Below, piece after piece: positions 42,758 through 55,633 of a stretch of 64,000 nucleotides of DNA. Both the position numbers and the translations under genes were made by a program. Within the stretch, counting starts at the first letter, position 1. The number at the start of each line of letters is the position of its first letter. The notes under the pieces are model-generated. The model made no database searches. It was not told where the DNA came from and saw nothing but the letters and a program-made list of their open reading frames with translations. The stretch is taken from the NCBI GenBank assembly GCA_025403435.1, contig CM046332.1, forward strand, positions 1,967,530 to 2,031,529, written 5' to 3'. The stretch is from Artocarpus heterophyllus. Its lineage: Eukaryota > Streptophyta > Magnoliopsida > Rosales > Moraceae.

Positions 42758-45700
42758 ATGTCTAAAAAATGCTTTATTATCGATACTTGACAAAAACCTA
42801 TTAACTGGAGAGAATTATAATGATTGAAAACGGAACCTGGATATCGTCTTCTCCTTTGAGAAACTAAACTATGTACTGACAACCCCTTGTCCTCCTGAGC
42901 CAATGGGAGACTCAACTAATGAGCAATTCCAAGCGTATGATCACTAGAAAGATGCTAATAATCAGGCCCGCTGCTATGTTATGGCTAACATGAATAACAT
43001 GCTACAGGCTCAACATTAGGATTATGAGACTATGAAGCAGATCTTAGATAGTCTTGAGGATATGTTTGGAGGCCAAGCCATAACAAAGCGGCAAGAGGCG
43101 CTTCGAAAACTTCTTAACTGTAGGCAGAGACTAGGGAAATCTATGAAGGAGCATATGATGTTGGTCATGGGTTACCTCACTGAGGCTCAAACCAATGGAG
43201 CCAACATCGATGCTGAAACTCAGATGACTATGGTCTTTGAGACTCTGTCAAAGGAATTTATTCCGTTTAGAGCTACTTTTAATTTAAGCAATAGACAGGA
43301 TATGACCTTGATAGAATTAATGAAATAGTTACATGAGTTCTAACTACTGATCAAGGAGTCTCCTGTGGGTAGTGAGCCCAACATAGTAGCTGCTTCTGGT
43401 TCCAATCCTAACTCTAGGAATGGAAAGAAGCAACAAGATAAGAACGGGAAGTCTTCTATTCCTGCTAGTACCAAGAGCAAGAAGAAGAAGAAGAAGAACC
43501 CAAAGAAGCTTAAGTGCTTCTTCTATGGAAAGGTCGGGCATATAAAGAAGCATTGCAAGGACTTCCTTTCTAAAGGAGGTAGGTGTGATCTTCTATATTT
43601 CGAAACTTATTTGGTTGAGGAATCCAATGACATTTGGGTCATAGATTTTGGTAAAACTAATCATGTTTGTGTTTCTCTACAGGGGTTCAAAGAAATGAGA
43701 AGTTTGTTGCATGAAGACTTCATGCTTGGGATGGGCGATGGATCCTTGGTCTTAGCGGAAGCAGTGGGAGATGTCCATCTTTATTTTGATAATTATAGGA
43801 ATTTATTTTTGCAAGATTGTTTTATGTTCCTAAATCTAAAAAGAATTTAATTTCTGTAGCTTGTTTATTTAAAGACTCCTATTTGATTTCTTTTAATGAT
43901 AAAGTGGTGATTCGTAAAAATAAATCTTTTATCTGTTCTAGATGGATGCAAAATAATCTATATTTTATCAAACCTAAGATGGACTTATTGCTTAATGCTG
44001 AGATGAATGATAATAACTCTAAAAGACTTAAAACTTCTCACTCTAATAAGACTTATATTTAGCATTTACGTCTTGGTCATATTAACCTGAATAGGATTCA
44101 AAGGTTGGTATGGGATGGAGCTTTAAGTCACTTAAAGGTGGAATCTATACCTCAATATGAATCTTGTTTGGAGGGTAAAATGACCAAAAGACCATTCGGG
44201 TCTAAGGGCAATAGGGCCGAAGGGGTTCTAGAACTTGTGCATAGTGATATTTATGGACCGATGAACATCCGGGCACGAGGAGGGTATGAGTACTTTGTCA
44301 CTTTTATTGATGATTACTCAAGGTATGGGTATGTGTACCTAATGCACTACAAAAGCAAAACTTTTGATAAGTTCAGGGAATTTCAGGCTGAAGTGGAAAA
44401 GCAATTAGGTAGACCCATAAAAGCACTTTGATCCGTTTGAGGTGGGGAATGCCTTTCTGATGAGTTCTTGGAACACTTATTAGATAATGGGATTTTATCC
44501 CATTTGACTGCGTCGGGCACTCTGCAGCAGAATGGCGTAGCGGAGAGAAGATATAGGACTTTGTTAGACATGATTAGGTCCATGATGAGTTATTCATCAT
44601 TGCCTTTATCCTTTTGGGGATATGCACTACAAACCGCATGTTATCTTTTGAACAATGTGCCTTTAAAATTGGTACCTAAAACTCCTCACGAGTTGTGGAC
44701 AGGTAGGAAGACATCCTTAAACCATATTCGCATATGGGGATATCCGGCTCATGTCCTGTTTAAGGATCCCAATAAGTTGGAAGCACGTTCAAAAGTTTGC
44801 GTGTTTGTAGGATATCCAAAAGGGACTAAAGGGGGTTATTTTTATAACCCAAAGGTAAATAAAGTCGTAGTTTCAACTAATGCAACTTTCCTTGAGGAGA
44901 GTTACATGGACGACTTCAAACCTCGAAGCAAAGTGGTGCTTGAGGAGTTAAGGAGTGATCCAATCACTCCGGAGGTTTTGAATGAAACCGTTCCGATCAG
45001 TGTAGAAAAACCAAACAAACCTGAACAACAACATAAGGGGATTCGGTGTAGTGGCAGGATCAAGTGTCAACCTGAAAGGTATATGTTCAATGGGGAGGTC
45101 TTCTTGGCTAAACTGGATGAACATGATAGGAATCCTTATACTTACGCAAAAACTATGGAGGATGTTGATTTAAAACTCTGGACAGAGGCCATGAACATTG
45201 AGATGAAGTTTATGGAGACTAATCAGGTCTGGGAGCTTGTGGATTTTCCCGAAGGGGTAAAACCCATGGGGTGTAAGTGGATCTACAAGAGGAAAAGAGG
45301 AGTGGATGGAAAGGTCAAAACCTTTAAGGCAAGACTGGTAGCTAAGGGTTATACGCAAAAGGAAGGAATCGATTATGAGGAAACCTTTTCGCCTGTAGCC
45401 ATGCTTAAGTCCATCCAGATTCTCTTATCCATAGTTGCTGCTCTCGACTATGAGATTTGGCAGAGGGACGTCAAGACGACTTTTTTGAATGGCTATCTTG
45501 ATGAGTCCATTTATATGGAACAACCAGACAAGTTCAAGCTCACGGGTCAAGAGGGTAAGGTTTGTAAGCTGCTGAAGTCTATTTATGGACTTAAGCAAGC
45601 TTCTCATTCTTGGAACATAAGATTTGATTAAGTGATCAAAACTTATGGGTTCTCACAAAATGTGGATGAACCATGTATTTACAAACACATAAAGGATGGG

Positions 45701-45892
45701 AAGGTGGTTTTTCTACTGCTCTATGTTGATGACATTTTGCTAATTGGCAATGACATTGGGGCATTGTCATCGATCAAATTATGGTTGACCAAGCAGTTTG
45801 ACATGAAGGACTTGGGTGAGGCTAATTTTGTTCTCGGTATCCAGATCTTTCAAGATGGGAAGAACAAAATGATAGCTTTGTCTCAGGCCGGC
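42758..45892 (+). pseudogene. Outer Angela-like gag-pol, part 1 (gag to RT)
   Basis: Starts at ATG 42758 but shifts frame within six codons. Gag (UBN2-type) reads through 43350 with stops at 42825, 42945, 43017, 43326 and 43341. A basic linker and zinc knuckle follow (43515 on; the second Cys is Tyr). The protease region has D-F-G instead of D-S/T-G (43644-43652). A one-T deletion near 43811 changes frame. The integrase has stops at 44060, 44429 and 44438, and its second catalytic Asp is Val (44435). An open frame at 44468-45631 carries NGVAERR, the RT start ([20 protein letters not shown]) and the AFLNG-like motif as TTFLNG. YVDD is intact at about 45722-45733. The inner element cuts it within SQAGYI. 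Confidence 0.9.
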
Positions 45893-45897
45893 TACAT
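45893..45897. other. Target-site duplication TACAT (left)
   Basis: TACAT here and at 59329-59333 bracket the inner element. Removing one copy rejoins the outer coding frame (GYI-DKFLNRFAMQ). Confidence 0.93.
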
Positions 45898-47907
45898 TGT
45901 TGGAAACAAAGTGCGCAGCGGAATTTTAAAAATTTTCATCAGAGTAATTTCCAAAACACAAGTTTGACATGTTATATGTGTAAATTAAACAGATCTTACT
46001 AACCTCAGTGTGCCGAAGAACCTCCGCAACCTGTGTAGAGAAGTAACGTTCCAGAAGAGCCTCAACCAACTGGTCTTCTTTGCTATTCTCTATCCATAAC
46101 TGGAGTGAGTGTGGGCTCACACGTACAGCTCTTCCACCGATGACTCTCCTTCCAACCAATAGAGAGAACCCAAAGCTAGTGTTTGTGATTTGTGAACAAA
46201 AGCTCTCAGGGAGTTTTCAGATGCTCACTAGAAGAGTATCACTCTTAATCTCTCAAATTGATCTGAGTAAATCATGAGACTCACTCCCTTTCTATAACTA
46301 TCGGTCGTAGGGTCAGTCCATATCAGATTAGGTCTCAAAAACTCGAAACAGAATCAAGTTCAGATCAATTTCTGATAAGATCCGCGTGAAAATGTGTAAT
46401 CTTATCTCCCGCTAATCGACAGGCCAAACATTTTGATCGGCAGGCCGACCACGTCATTCGGCAGGCCGAACTCCCGAGAAAAAATCTCCGCAAATCTTTT
46501 ATTTTCCACCCGAGATTTTAAAGGATAAAGTCTCAGTTTTGATTCAAATAACCCAATAGAGAAGTTATCTGATCAAAACAAACTTTATCAAGATAATCTC
46601 TAAGAAAATAAATCAATTCTCAATAATTCTACAAGTTTATCTTGTTCTAATTTGTCCAAAATTAAAACAACCGATAAACAGACAAGAATTATCTGATCGC
46701 AATAATTCAGCAAGTTTATCTTGAACTAATTTCTTACAAAATTAATTCAACCGATAAACAGACATGAATTATTTGATTCTTATAAATTTTAAACCAATCT
46801 GATAAATTCGACATAAGTCACCAATTATTGGAAAAGCACGCCGTGTCATTACAGGATTTTGTGAGCTAGCAAAGGGGACCAAAATGGACCTATAAAGTTC
46901 AAGCTCATGATAATTATGAAACCCAATATCCCAGATATAATTTCACAATTATCAACTCCAACGCTACTCCACTAAAAGCTTGGAGTTGCACTCTCGAACT
47001 TTATAGAATTACGAAGCTCGTGTAGCTAAGTCTCCATGACATATCATAGTGTATCGCATCCCCATATGATCATCCATAACCGGCTTAAGGACAAGTTCTG
47101 TCTTACCTTCCCAATTATTTTTATCTTACGTTCCATTGTCTCACCATTAGAAAACTTACCATCCAAAGATAGTATACCTTTCGGTTACACCTATGTATCC
47201 AAATAGTTGAGCGCTCCATTTTTCCAATTATAGGACAACGCATATAAGAGGATATCATTACTCCTAAAGAGGTGCTATGGATTCCATATCTATGAATAAC
47301 AAGTCTACGCTATCAAGAGTCATGCCTCCAACGTACCGGCATGCATACCACTATAGAGATGTGGGAGTCACCTATTGGTACATCAAAAGATACAAGTCGA
47401 GACAACGGGCCCACTTTTCATCTCTGGATTAAGATACAATACAAATGACTGTCTAAAGTGAATCGATTTGCCAAGACAGAATTATTAATCCAAACTAATT
47501 CACTTTATGTCCCGATCCAACACGTCGTCACCTATGACAACGTGCCAATGTTTCTATTCAGGGAGTCCAACTCCGATGGCCAAGACAAACCATCTCCAAA
47601 AAGGGATATAGATAACATAACAATCTTTACATGAATAAAGCACCCAACTTTAATCCCTCGATTGCGGATCATATGTTTTAGACCATCACATTAAGAATCG
47701 TGTCTTCCGCATAATTAGTCTATCATATGCCCAATTCTTCAGGTTTAGACTGGCATTCTCAGACTACTGTTTGCTTATTATACATTCAACAAATATGAAC
47801 GTAAAGAGGACAAGATTTGGTATATATAAATGATTAAAATCTTTATTGATAAAAATGTCTCCAAAAACGTATTACATTTTTACTTCTTAGGGCATACATG
47901 TCTAACA
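45898..47907 (-). repeat. 3' LTR of inner element (2,010 bp)
   Basis: In plus orientation it runs TGTTGGAAACAAAGTGCGCAG...GCATACATGTCTAACA. Three hairpin units (for example GATCGGCAGGCCGACC) at 46416-46472, against four in the 5' LTR. Confidence 0.95.
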
Positions 47908-47918
47908 ATCTCCCACTT
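47908..47918 (-). other. Polypurine tract of inner element
   Basis: Minus strand AAGTGGGAGAT next to the 3' LTR start TGTTAGACATG; identical to that of the outer element at 60151-60161. Confidence 0.85.
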
Positions 47919-50079
47919 GGACTAAGTGAGTAAATACAGCAAATTTCGCATCCCCATAGCTTCCACATGCCTTTCGAAGACTCTCCCAGTAAGTGTCTGT
48001 AACACCCGAGATTTTTAATGCATGAAAAATGCATTAAATTAAAGATTATATCAAGATGAAAAGTACAATTAAAGGAAAATACTGTATAATAACATGAAAA
48101 ATTATACAGTATTAGAGCAAAGCAGTATAGGAATTAGACTGCTTAAGATCATGCAGTACAGAATTGGACTGTATGGACCATGATTTTGTTTTATAAGAAT
48201 GAAGAAAAAAAAGGAAAAAAAATCAAAAAATTCAAAGAAAATTTGGGTCTCTCTCTCTCTACTTTCTCTCTCTACATTTTCTCTCTCTCTCCTCAAATCT
48301 CGTTTGAGATTCTGGCGTTATTTTTCGACACCACCCGCACCAGTGGGAAGCTCTCATTGAGCTGAGTCCAATGAGATGTCGTGCCACCCGAATAGCCACT
48401 GGAGGGGGGCTCATGAGCCGCCCAAAGTGGCGGTGAAACCCATTTTTTTCTCGATGCCATTTCTCCGCCGTCCGACCACCAATCGACGTGATTTTGTTGT
48501 CTATGAACTCAGTGTGAGGAGAGGAACAAGAGGGTACCATTTTTCCAGCTCAATTTTGGCTGGAACAGTTTCGCCGGAGCTGCCCCGTCGCCGCCGTGGA
48601 GCCGCCGTATCTGGCGGCGGTGTGGCACACCGCCAGTGCCAAAATGATTAGAGGGCGATGGCGAGCAAGACCCCTCGGTCAATTGCACCGTTCCGCCGTC
48701 CCTCGTTGGAGGTCGTGGATACCCGCCACCGTCACCGTGGGTGAGGTCGGGTTGGCCGTTTTAGGCGATTTTGTGCCAAATTGAAGGCACAAACACCTTT
48801 AGAGGGCTGAGAGGAAGAAATTCCACACCTCAATTGCACGAAACGACGGCCGGTCACCAGAGAACCAGGACCCGCCGTCTAGCGCCGCCGTGGAGAGGTG
48901 GAGCCGCCATTCCAGGCGGTGTTGAGCTGCCCCACCATAGGGGAAATGCTCAGAGTGACTCGGGGAAGGAAACGCCCAAGTCAATTGCACGGTATCTTCG
49001 CCGGAGATAGGAGATCGGAGTTGCCTTTTCCTACCGTCCACGGCAACTTCGAATTGGGTAGATGGAGGCCAAATTGGGTGAAATTGACCCCACCAATGGA
49101 CTCAGGAGGGTCGATTTAGGGGGGAGTAGGCTCGAGCTCAGCCCTCAACGGAGCCAACCGCCTCCGGTCAACGGCGATCAATGTCGGTCAACTACCGGTC
49201 AAAGGCCAAATTGGGATTTTGTGATCCGGACCTCCGATCGACGATCCAAGACTGCCTCCTGACTCGTTTCGATGCTCTGGACGCGATGGTGACCTCCATT
49301 TGAGCAAATTTCACTCTGATGAAAATCATCCGGTACCGACTGCATGCAAATCAAGGCGATTCAAACAGTAGTATCGGAGTCTAGAATGACAGTTTCAAGA
49401 ATGTATGATCTCCAGGAAGCATTCCCAGCCATTCATGGTCACTCGAGGAGCACTGTAAAGGATGCTTCGCATATTGTAGATGCAACGAGATACAACTGGA
49501 TCTGCTTAGCTTGGAGTTCAAGTAAGTAGGAATCTCGCCTACAGTATGAACTGTTTTAGATGCTTTCATAGAAATTTATGAAATGCATGATCAGTGATTG
49601 TTACACTGTTTTATGTGAGAATGAGTTTTATAACGTTACAAGGTGACGAAAAACCCGTTAAGGGTAAAATCATCATTATTAAGGAAACGGCTAGAACGGA
49701 GTCGAACACTCTGATTTAGCATAATGTTATTGGACAAAAAATGTTCCGTAATTTGTTAAGTAACGTAATCGTCATGTGAGACGGGAGATTTAATAAGAGA
49801 TGTTTAAGTAAACGAGAGGTAAACCGATAGTTTATAAGGTTGAGTAAAGAGAACGGTAGACCGATAGTATACCAAGTTATGAATAAGGAAAGAATGGTTA
49901 ATGTTTACGTTTTATTATCAATCAAGTGGATTGATAATAAAGAAAGTTAACTAATAAGTCGGTTGTCGTTTGATCAGGACGTAGAGGCCGACTAATACAA
50001 GGAAAAGGAATGGAATAGAGAACGCTAGAGCATAGTTCGGGTAAGTTCAGACTTCACCTACAGCATGAAGTAAATGACT

Positions 50080-50530
50080 TTTAAATGCTTATTTATATGA
50101 TTTGAAAATGTGTTTGCAATTGTTATGCAAGTTGTTTTTAAAGTATGTTTGCATTTATCGTGCAAAAAGTTTTAAAGTTCAAGAAAAAGATTTGCAATGA
50201 ATTTGTAATTGTTATGTTTAAAGTCTATTTGCATATTGATATGCATAACGCTTTTTTTAAAAGTGTAAGTTATGATTTTTAAAGTATTGAAAGTATGTTT
50301 TGCATTATGACAATGCAAAATGTTTTATAGTTTAAGTTATAAGTTTCATGATACATTTGCTATGCAATATGTTATGCAATAAGTGTTAGAATACAAGTTA
50401 TGATTTGTAAAATGTGCTTGCATTTTATGATGTATATGTTAAGCAATATGTTGCGTTCGTTACGCAATAGATTTTATAGTACAAGCTATGAATTGCAAGT
50501 GTATTGCAGATGATGTGTTGCATTTGAAAT
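50080..50530. repeat. Degenerate repeat zone 1 in gypsy-type LTR
   Basis: Six or more loose repeats of about 60-70 bp built on TTTTAAAGTATGTTTGCATT and TATGCAATATGTTATGCAAT, several with GCAT...ATGC inverted symmetry. Confidence 0.6.
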
Positions 50531-50929
50531 GCTCACTAAAGTTAATAAGAAGGTAACGTAAAGATAAAAAGAAAATGTCGTACCAGCCTCTTTGTTATGA
50601 GGTAATGAAAGTAAAATTAAAGTTTGACCTCCTAAAGGTGAGGTACAAGACCTCAATGTTTGATGGTCTCAAGTCTTCCACAAGGGAAGCATCATGTTTA
50701 TGATCTCATGATTAATGAGTTGGTACGAACACTAAAGTAAAGTAAGGAAAAGGAAGGTTATAAGATAAAGAAAGTTAAGGAACAAGAATAAAGGTTGAGA
50801 AAGAAAGGAATATTTAAGTTTATAGAATGTTCATAAAATGCTCATAATTGAAGTTAATAATTGAGCATAAATGGAGTCATGCATTCTGATGTTACTTGAA
50901 TGTCTTTTTATGAAATATTTATATGTTAT

Positions 50930-51200
50930 GTCATGAAAGACATTTTGAGAAAGGTTTTACGATAAATGTTTATGAAAAAAAATTTCATGTTTTCAAGAAA
51001 AGGTTTATGAACGACGTTTTAAGAAAAACATTCAAGAAATTTTTTACAAAAAACGTTTATGCAAAACGTTTCAGAAATGTTCTATGAAAAACATTTTTAG
51101 AAATGTTTATGGAAAACATTTATGAAAAATGTTCTTAGAGATGTTTATGGAAAACGTTTGTGTAGAATGTTTCAAGAGAAAGGTTTTTATGAGAAAAGTT
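50930..51200. repeat. Degenerate repeat zone 2 in gypsy-type LTR
   Basis: About ten loose copies of a 20-25-bp unit of the form AAACGTTTATGAAAAACG. Confidence 0.65.
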
Positions 51201-54200
51201 TTAAAGCATGATTAAATCATTTGTGAGTTTATGTTTGAACTTACTGAGCGAAAGCTCATTAAAAGTTTTTCATGCTGTAGGTAATTTATAGGTGACCAAT
51301 GGGACCCGTTAGAAGAGCTAGGTGCTGCGGAGGACAGATGCAAAGATTTGGGTATGGATACCATCACTGTTTGCTTCCGCTATGCAAAGAAAATGTTTTC
51401 CATTGTTTAATGTAGTGTTTGTGAAGTTTTAAGAAAATCAGAGTTTTATGAATAGTATTCAAAGTTTTAAGATACAGTTTACGAACTGTTTTATGTAATT
51501 ATAAAGTAAAGTTTTAAACTATGATTTAATAATTGTTTCTTATTAAGTTTTAAGAAACAATTTGAAATGATTTTAAGGGCAAGTGCTGAGCGAGGTCTCA
51601 ACTTGAATGGCGACAGAGGTCGTATCAGTTTTAAAGAACATTTAAAGAAAAAAAATTTATTTCAGTATTTATCTTACTAAGTAAGTAAGATTACTGTTTA
51701 CGAAACGATGTTTATGAAAGTAAAGTGACTGCCCGAAAAGGCGGGTCGTCACAGTGTCTTCATAAATGGATCAACTAAGTTGTCCTCTGACGCGATCTTG
51801 TACACCGTGACATGCCCGCTCTCAACGAAGTCCTTTATCACATGATACTTCCGATCAATATGCTTACTCTTCTTTTGAAATCTTGGTTCCTTAGCATTAG
51901 CTACCGCTGCACTATTATCACAGTACAGTGATACCACTTTATCCATACCAGGAACTACCTCAAGATCCCCAAGGAACTTGCGGAGCCACACTGCTTCTTT
52001 CGAAGCATCACTAGCCACCACATACTCGGCCTCCATTGTTGAATCCGAAGTGCAATCTTGCTTTGCACTTCTCCAACTGATGGCACCGCCACCCAGAGTA
52101 AACACAAACCCCGAAGTCGATTTCCTAGAATCCAGACAAGATTGAAAATCCAAATCAGTGTATCCTAGAGGAGTCAAGTCCTCACCCGAATCCACAAGCA
52201 TATACCCTCGAGTCCTTCTCAAGTACTTGAAAATATGCTTTACCGCAACCCAATGGTTTGGTCCTGGATCCGCCTGAAATTGACTTACAATCCCGACCGC
52301 ATAGCTAATATCCGGTCGAGTGCAAAGCATGGCATACATGAGACTACTCATTGCCGAAGCATAAGGCACCTTCTTCATGTATTCTCTTTCTTCATAAGAA
52401 TTTGGAGAGTTTTTCTTAGAAAGAGTAATTCCAGACCTAGATGGTTGCCCATCTTTCTTGGAATCCTGCATTGCAAACCTCTTGAGAATTTTATCTATGT
52501 AGCCGGCCTGAGACAAAGCTATCATTTTGTTCTTCCTATCCCGAAAGATCTGGATACCGAGAACAAAATTAGCCTCACCTAAGTCCTTTATGTCAAACTA
52601 CTTAGTCAACCATAATTTGACCGATGACAACGCCCCAACGTCGTTGCCAATTAGCAGAATGTCATCTACATAGAGTAGTAGAAAAACCACCTTCCCATCC
52701 TTAATGTGTTTGTAAGCATATGGTTTATTCACATTTTGTGAGAACCCATAAGTCTTGATCACTTGATCAAATCTTATGTTCCAAGAATGAGAAGCCTGCT
52801 TAAGTCCATAAATAGACTTTAGCAACTTACAAACCTTACCCTCTTGACCCGTGACCTTGAACCCGTCTGGTTGTTCCATATAGATGGACTCATCAAGATA
52901 GCCATTCAAAAAAGCCATCTTGACATCCATCTGTCAAATCTCGTAGTCGAGAGCGGCAGCTATGGACAAGAGAATCTGGATGGACTTAAGCATGGCTACA
53001 GGCGAAAAGGTTTCCTCATAATCGATTCCTTCCTTCTACGTATAACCCTTAGCTACCAGTCTAGCCTTAAAGGTTTCGACCTTTCTATCCACTCCTCTTT
53101 TCCTCTTGTAGATCCACTTACACCCTATGGGTTTTACCCCTTCGGGAAGATCCACAAACTCCCAGACCTGATTAGTCTCCATAGACTTCATCTCTATGTT
53201 CATGGCCTCTGTCCAGAGTCTTGAATCAACATCCTCCATAGCTTCTGCGTAAGTATAAGGATCCCTATCATGTTCATCCGGTTCAGCCAAGAAGACCTCC
53301 CTATTGAACATATACCTCTCAGGTTGACGCCCGATCCTCCCACTACGCCGAAGCCCCTGAGGTTGTTGTTCAGGTTTGTTTCGTTTTTCTACACCGATCG
53401 GAATGGTTTCGTTCGGAACCTCCAGAGTGAACGAATCACCCCTTAACTCCTCAAGCACCACTTTGCTTCGAGGTTTAAATTCGTCCATATAACTCTCCTC
53501 AAGGAAAGTTGCATTAGTTGAAACCACGACTTTATTTTCCTTTGGGTTATAAAAATAACCCCCTTTAGTCCCTTTTGGATATCCTACAAACATGCAAACT
53601 TCCGAACGTGCTTCCAACTTATTCGGATCCTTAAACAGGACATGAGCCAGACATCCCCATATGCGAATATGGTTTAAGGATGTCTTCCGTCTTGTCCACA
53701 ACTCGTGAGGAGTTTTAGGGACTGATTTTGAAGGCACATTGTTCAAAAGATAACATGCGGCTTGTAGTACATATCCCCAAAAGGATAAAGGCAATAATGA
53801 ATAACTCATCATGGACCTAATCATGTCCAACAAAGTCCTATTCCTTCTCTCCGCTACGCCATTCTGCTGCGGAGTGCCCGGCGCAGTCAAATGGGATAAA
53901 ATCTCATTCTCTAACAAGTGTCCCAAGAACTCATCAAAAAGGTATTCCCCACCTCGATCAGATCGAAGTGCCTTTATGGGTCTACCCAATTGCTTTTCCA
54001 CTTCAGCCCGAAACTCCTTGAACTTATCATAAGTTTCGCTTTTGTGGTGCATTAGGAACACATACCCATATCTTGAGTAATCGTCAATAAAAGTGATGAA
54101 ATACTCATACCCTCCTCGTGCCCGGATGTTCATCGGTCCGCAAACATCACTATGCACAAATTCTAGAACCCCTTCCGCCCTATTGCCCTTAGACCTGTAT

Positions 54201-55633
54201 GGTCTTTTGGTCATTTTACCTTCCAAACAAGACCCACATTGAGGTATAGATTCCACCTTTAAGTGACTTAAAGGTCCATCCCTTACCAACCTTTGAATCC
54301 TATTCAGGTTAATATGGCCAAGGCGCAAATGCCAAAGATAAGTCTTATTAGAGTGAGTAGTTTTAAGTCTTTTTGAGTTATTATCATTTATCTCTGCATT
54401 AAGCAATAAGTCTATCTTAGGTTTGATAAAATATAGATTATTTTGCATCCATCCAGAACAGATAAAAGATTTGTTTTTACGAATCACCACTTTTTCATTA
54501 AAAGATACCACGTAGGAGTCCTTAAATAAAGAAGATACAGAAATTAAATTCCTTTTAAATTTAGGAACATAAAAACAATCTCGCAAATTTAAATTCCTAT
54601 AATTATCAAAGTAAAGATGGACATCTCCCACTGCTTCCACTGAGACCAAGGATCCATCGCCCATCTGAAGCGTTAAGTCTTCACGTAGTAGACTTCTCGT
54701 TTCTTTGAATCCCTACAGAGAAACACAAACATGATTAGTTGCACCAAAATCTATGACCCAGATGTCGCTGGATTCCTCAACCAAACAAGTTTCTAAATAT
54801 AGAAGATTACACCTACCTCCCTTGGAAAGGAAGTCCTTGCAATGCTTCTTTATATGCCCGACCTTACCATAGAAGAAGCACTTAAGCTTCTTTGGGTTCT
54901 TCTTCTTCTTCTTGCTCTTGGTAGCAGCAGGAATAGAAGACTTCCCACTCTTGGCCCGTTGCTTCTTTTAATTCCTAGAGTTAGGATTGGAACTAGAAGT
55001 AGCTACCATGTTGGCCTCACCACCAGCAGGAGACTCCCTGATCAGCAGTTTAAACTCCTGTAACTGTTTCATCAGTTCTGTCAAGGTCATATCCCGTCTA
55101 TTGCTTAAATTAAAAGTAGCTCTAAACGAAATAAATTCCTTAGACAGAGTCTCAAAGACCATAGTCATTTGAGTTTCAGCATCGATGTCGGCTCCATTGG
55201 TTTGAGCCTCAACGAGGTAACCCATGACCAACATCATGTGCTCCTTTACAGATGTCCCCAGTCTCTGTCTACAATTTAAGAGTTTTCGAAGTGCCCCTTG
55301 CCGCTTTGTTATGGCCTGGCCTCCAAACATGTCCTCAAGATTATCCAAGATCTGCTTCGCAGTCTCATAATCCTGATGTTGAGCCTGCAGCACGTTGTTC
55401 ATGCTAGCCATAACATAGCAGCGGGCCTGGTCATTAGCATCTTTCCAGCGATCGTACGCTTGGAATTGCTCATTGCTTGAGTCTCCCGTAGGCTCGGGAG
55501 GACAAGGAGTTGTCAGTACATATTTCAGTTTCTCAAAGGATAGGACGATGTCCAGGTTTCGTTTCCAATCGTTATAATTCTCACCGGTTAATTGGTTTTT
55601 GTCAAGTATCGATGATAAAGCGTTTTTAGACAT

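Larger units (their letters stand above)
47998..51753 (+). mobile_element. 3,756-bp solo LTR of Ty3/gypsy (Tekay/Del-like) type
   Basis: TGTAACACCCGAG...GGCGGGTCGTCACA with target duplication GTGTC (47993-47997 and 51754-51758). It lies inside the last codons of the inner polyprotein. TGTAACACCC starts and GGGTCGTCACA ends with multi-kilobase LTRs are typical of chromovirus Tekay/Del elements; the lineage is inferred from these ends only. It contains a CT-rich run (48248-48292), a GC-rich stretch (48360-49280) without a convincing gene, and two degenerate repeat zones. No primer site, polypurine tract or coding region is present, so this is a single LTR. Orientation is arbitrary but given by the TG...CA reading. 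Confidence 0.85.
47922..55633 (-). pseudogene. Inner Angela-like gag-pol polyprotein, broken
   Basis: Starts MSKNALSSILDKNQLTGENY at 55633. The gag (UBN2/Retrotran_gag_2 type) stays open to a TAA at 54968. The zinc knuckle has Tyr for its second Cys (54869-54871). The protease site is D-F-G (54743-54751), followed by a TAG at 54713. The open frame 54664-53036 holds HHCC and the full integrase triad (HSDVCGP, SDRGGEY, NGVAERRNR) plus the RT start. Further stops are at 53036 (TAG), 52934 (TGA) and 52598 (TAG). 52930-52598 carries [12 protein letters not shown] and YVDD. 52525-51749 is RNase H (YTDLDFQS, STMEAEYVVASDA, YCDNSAAV). The last ~25 codons are separated by the solo LTR and lie at 47997-47922. 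All domains of a copia polyprotein are present, but not in one frame. Confidence 0.92.

Noticed and set aside
48376..49262. Series of 60-90-codon frames in the GC-rich part of the solo LTR
   Set aside because: Frames overlap on both strands, are Arg/Pro-rich and have no recognisable domain; composition explains them.
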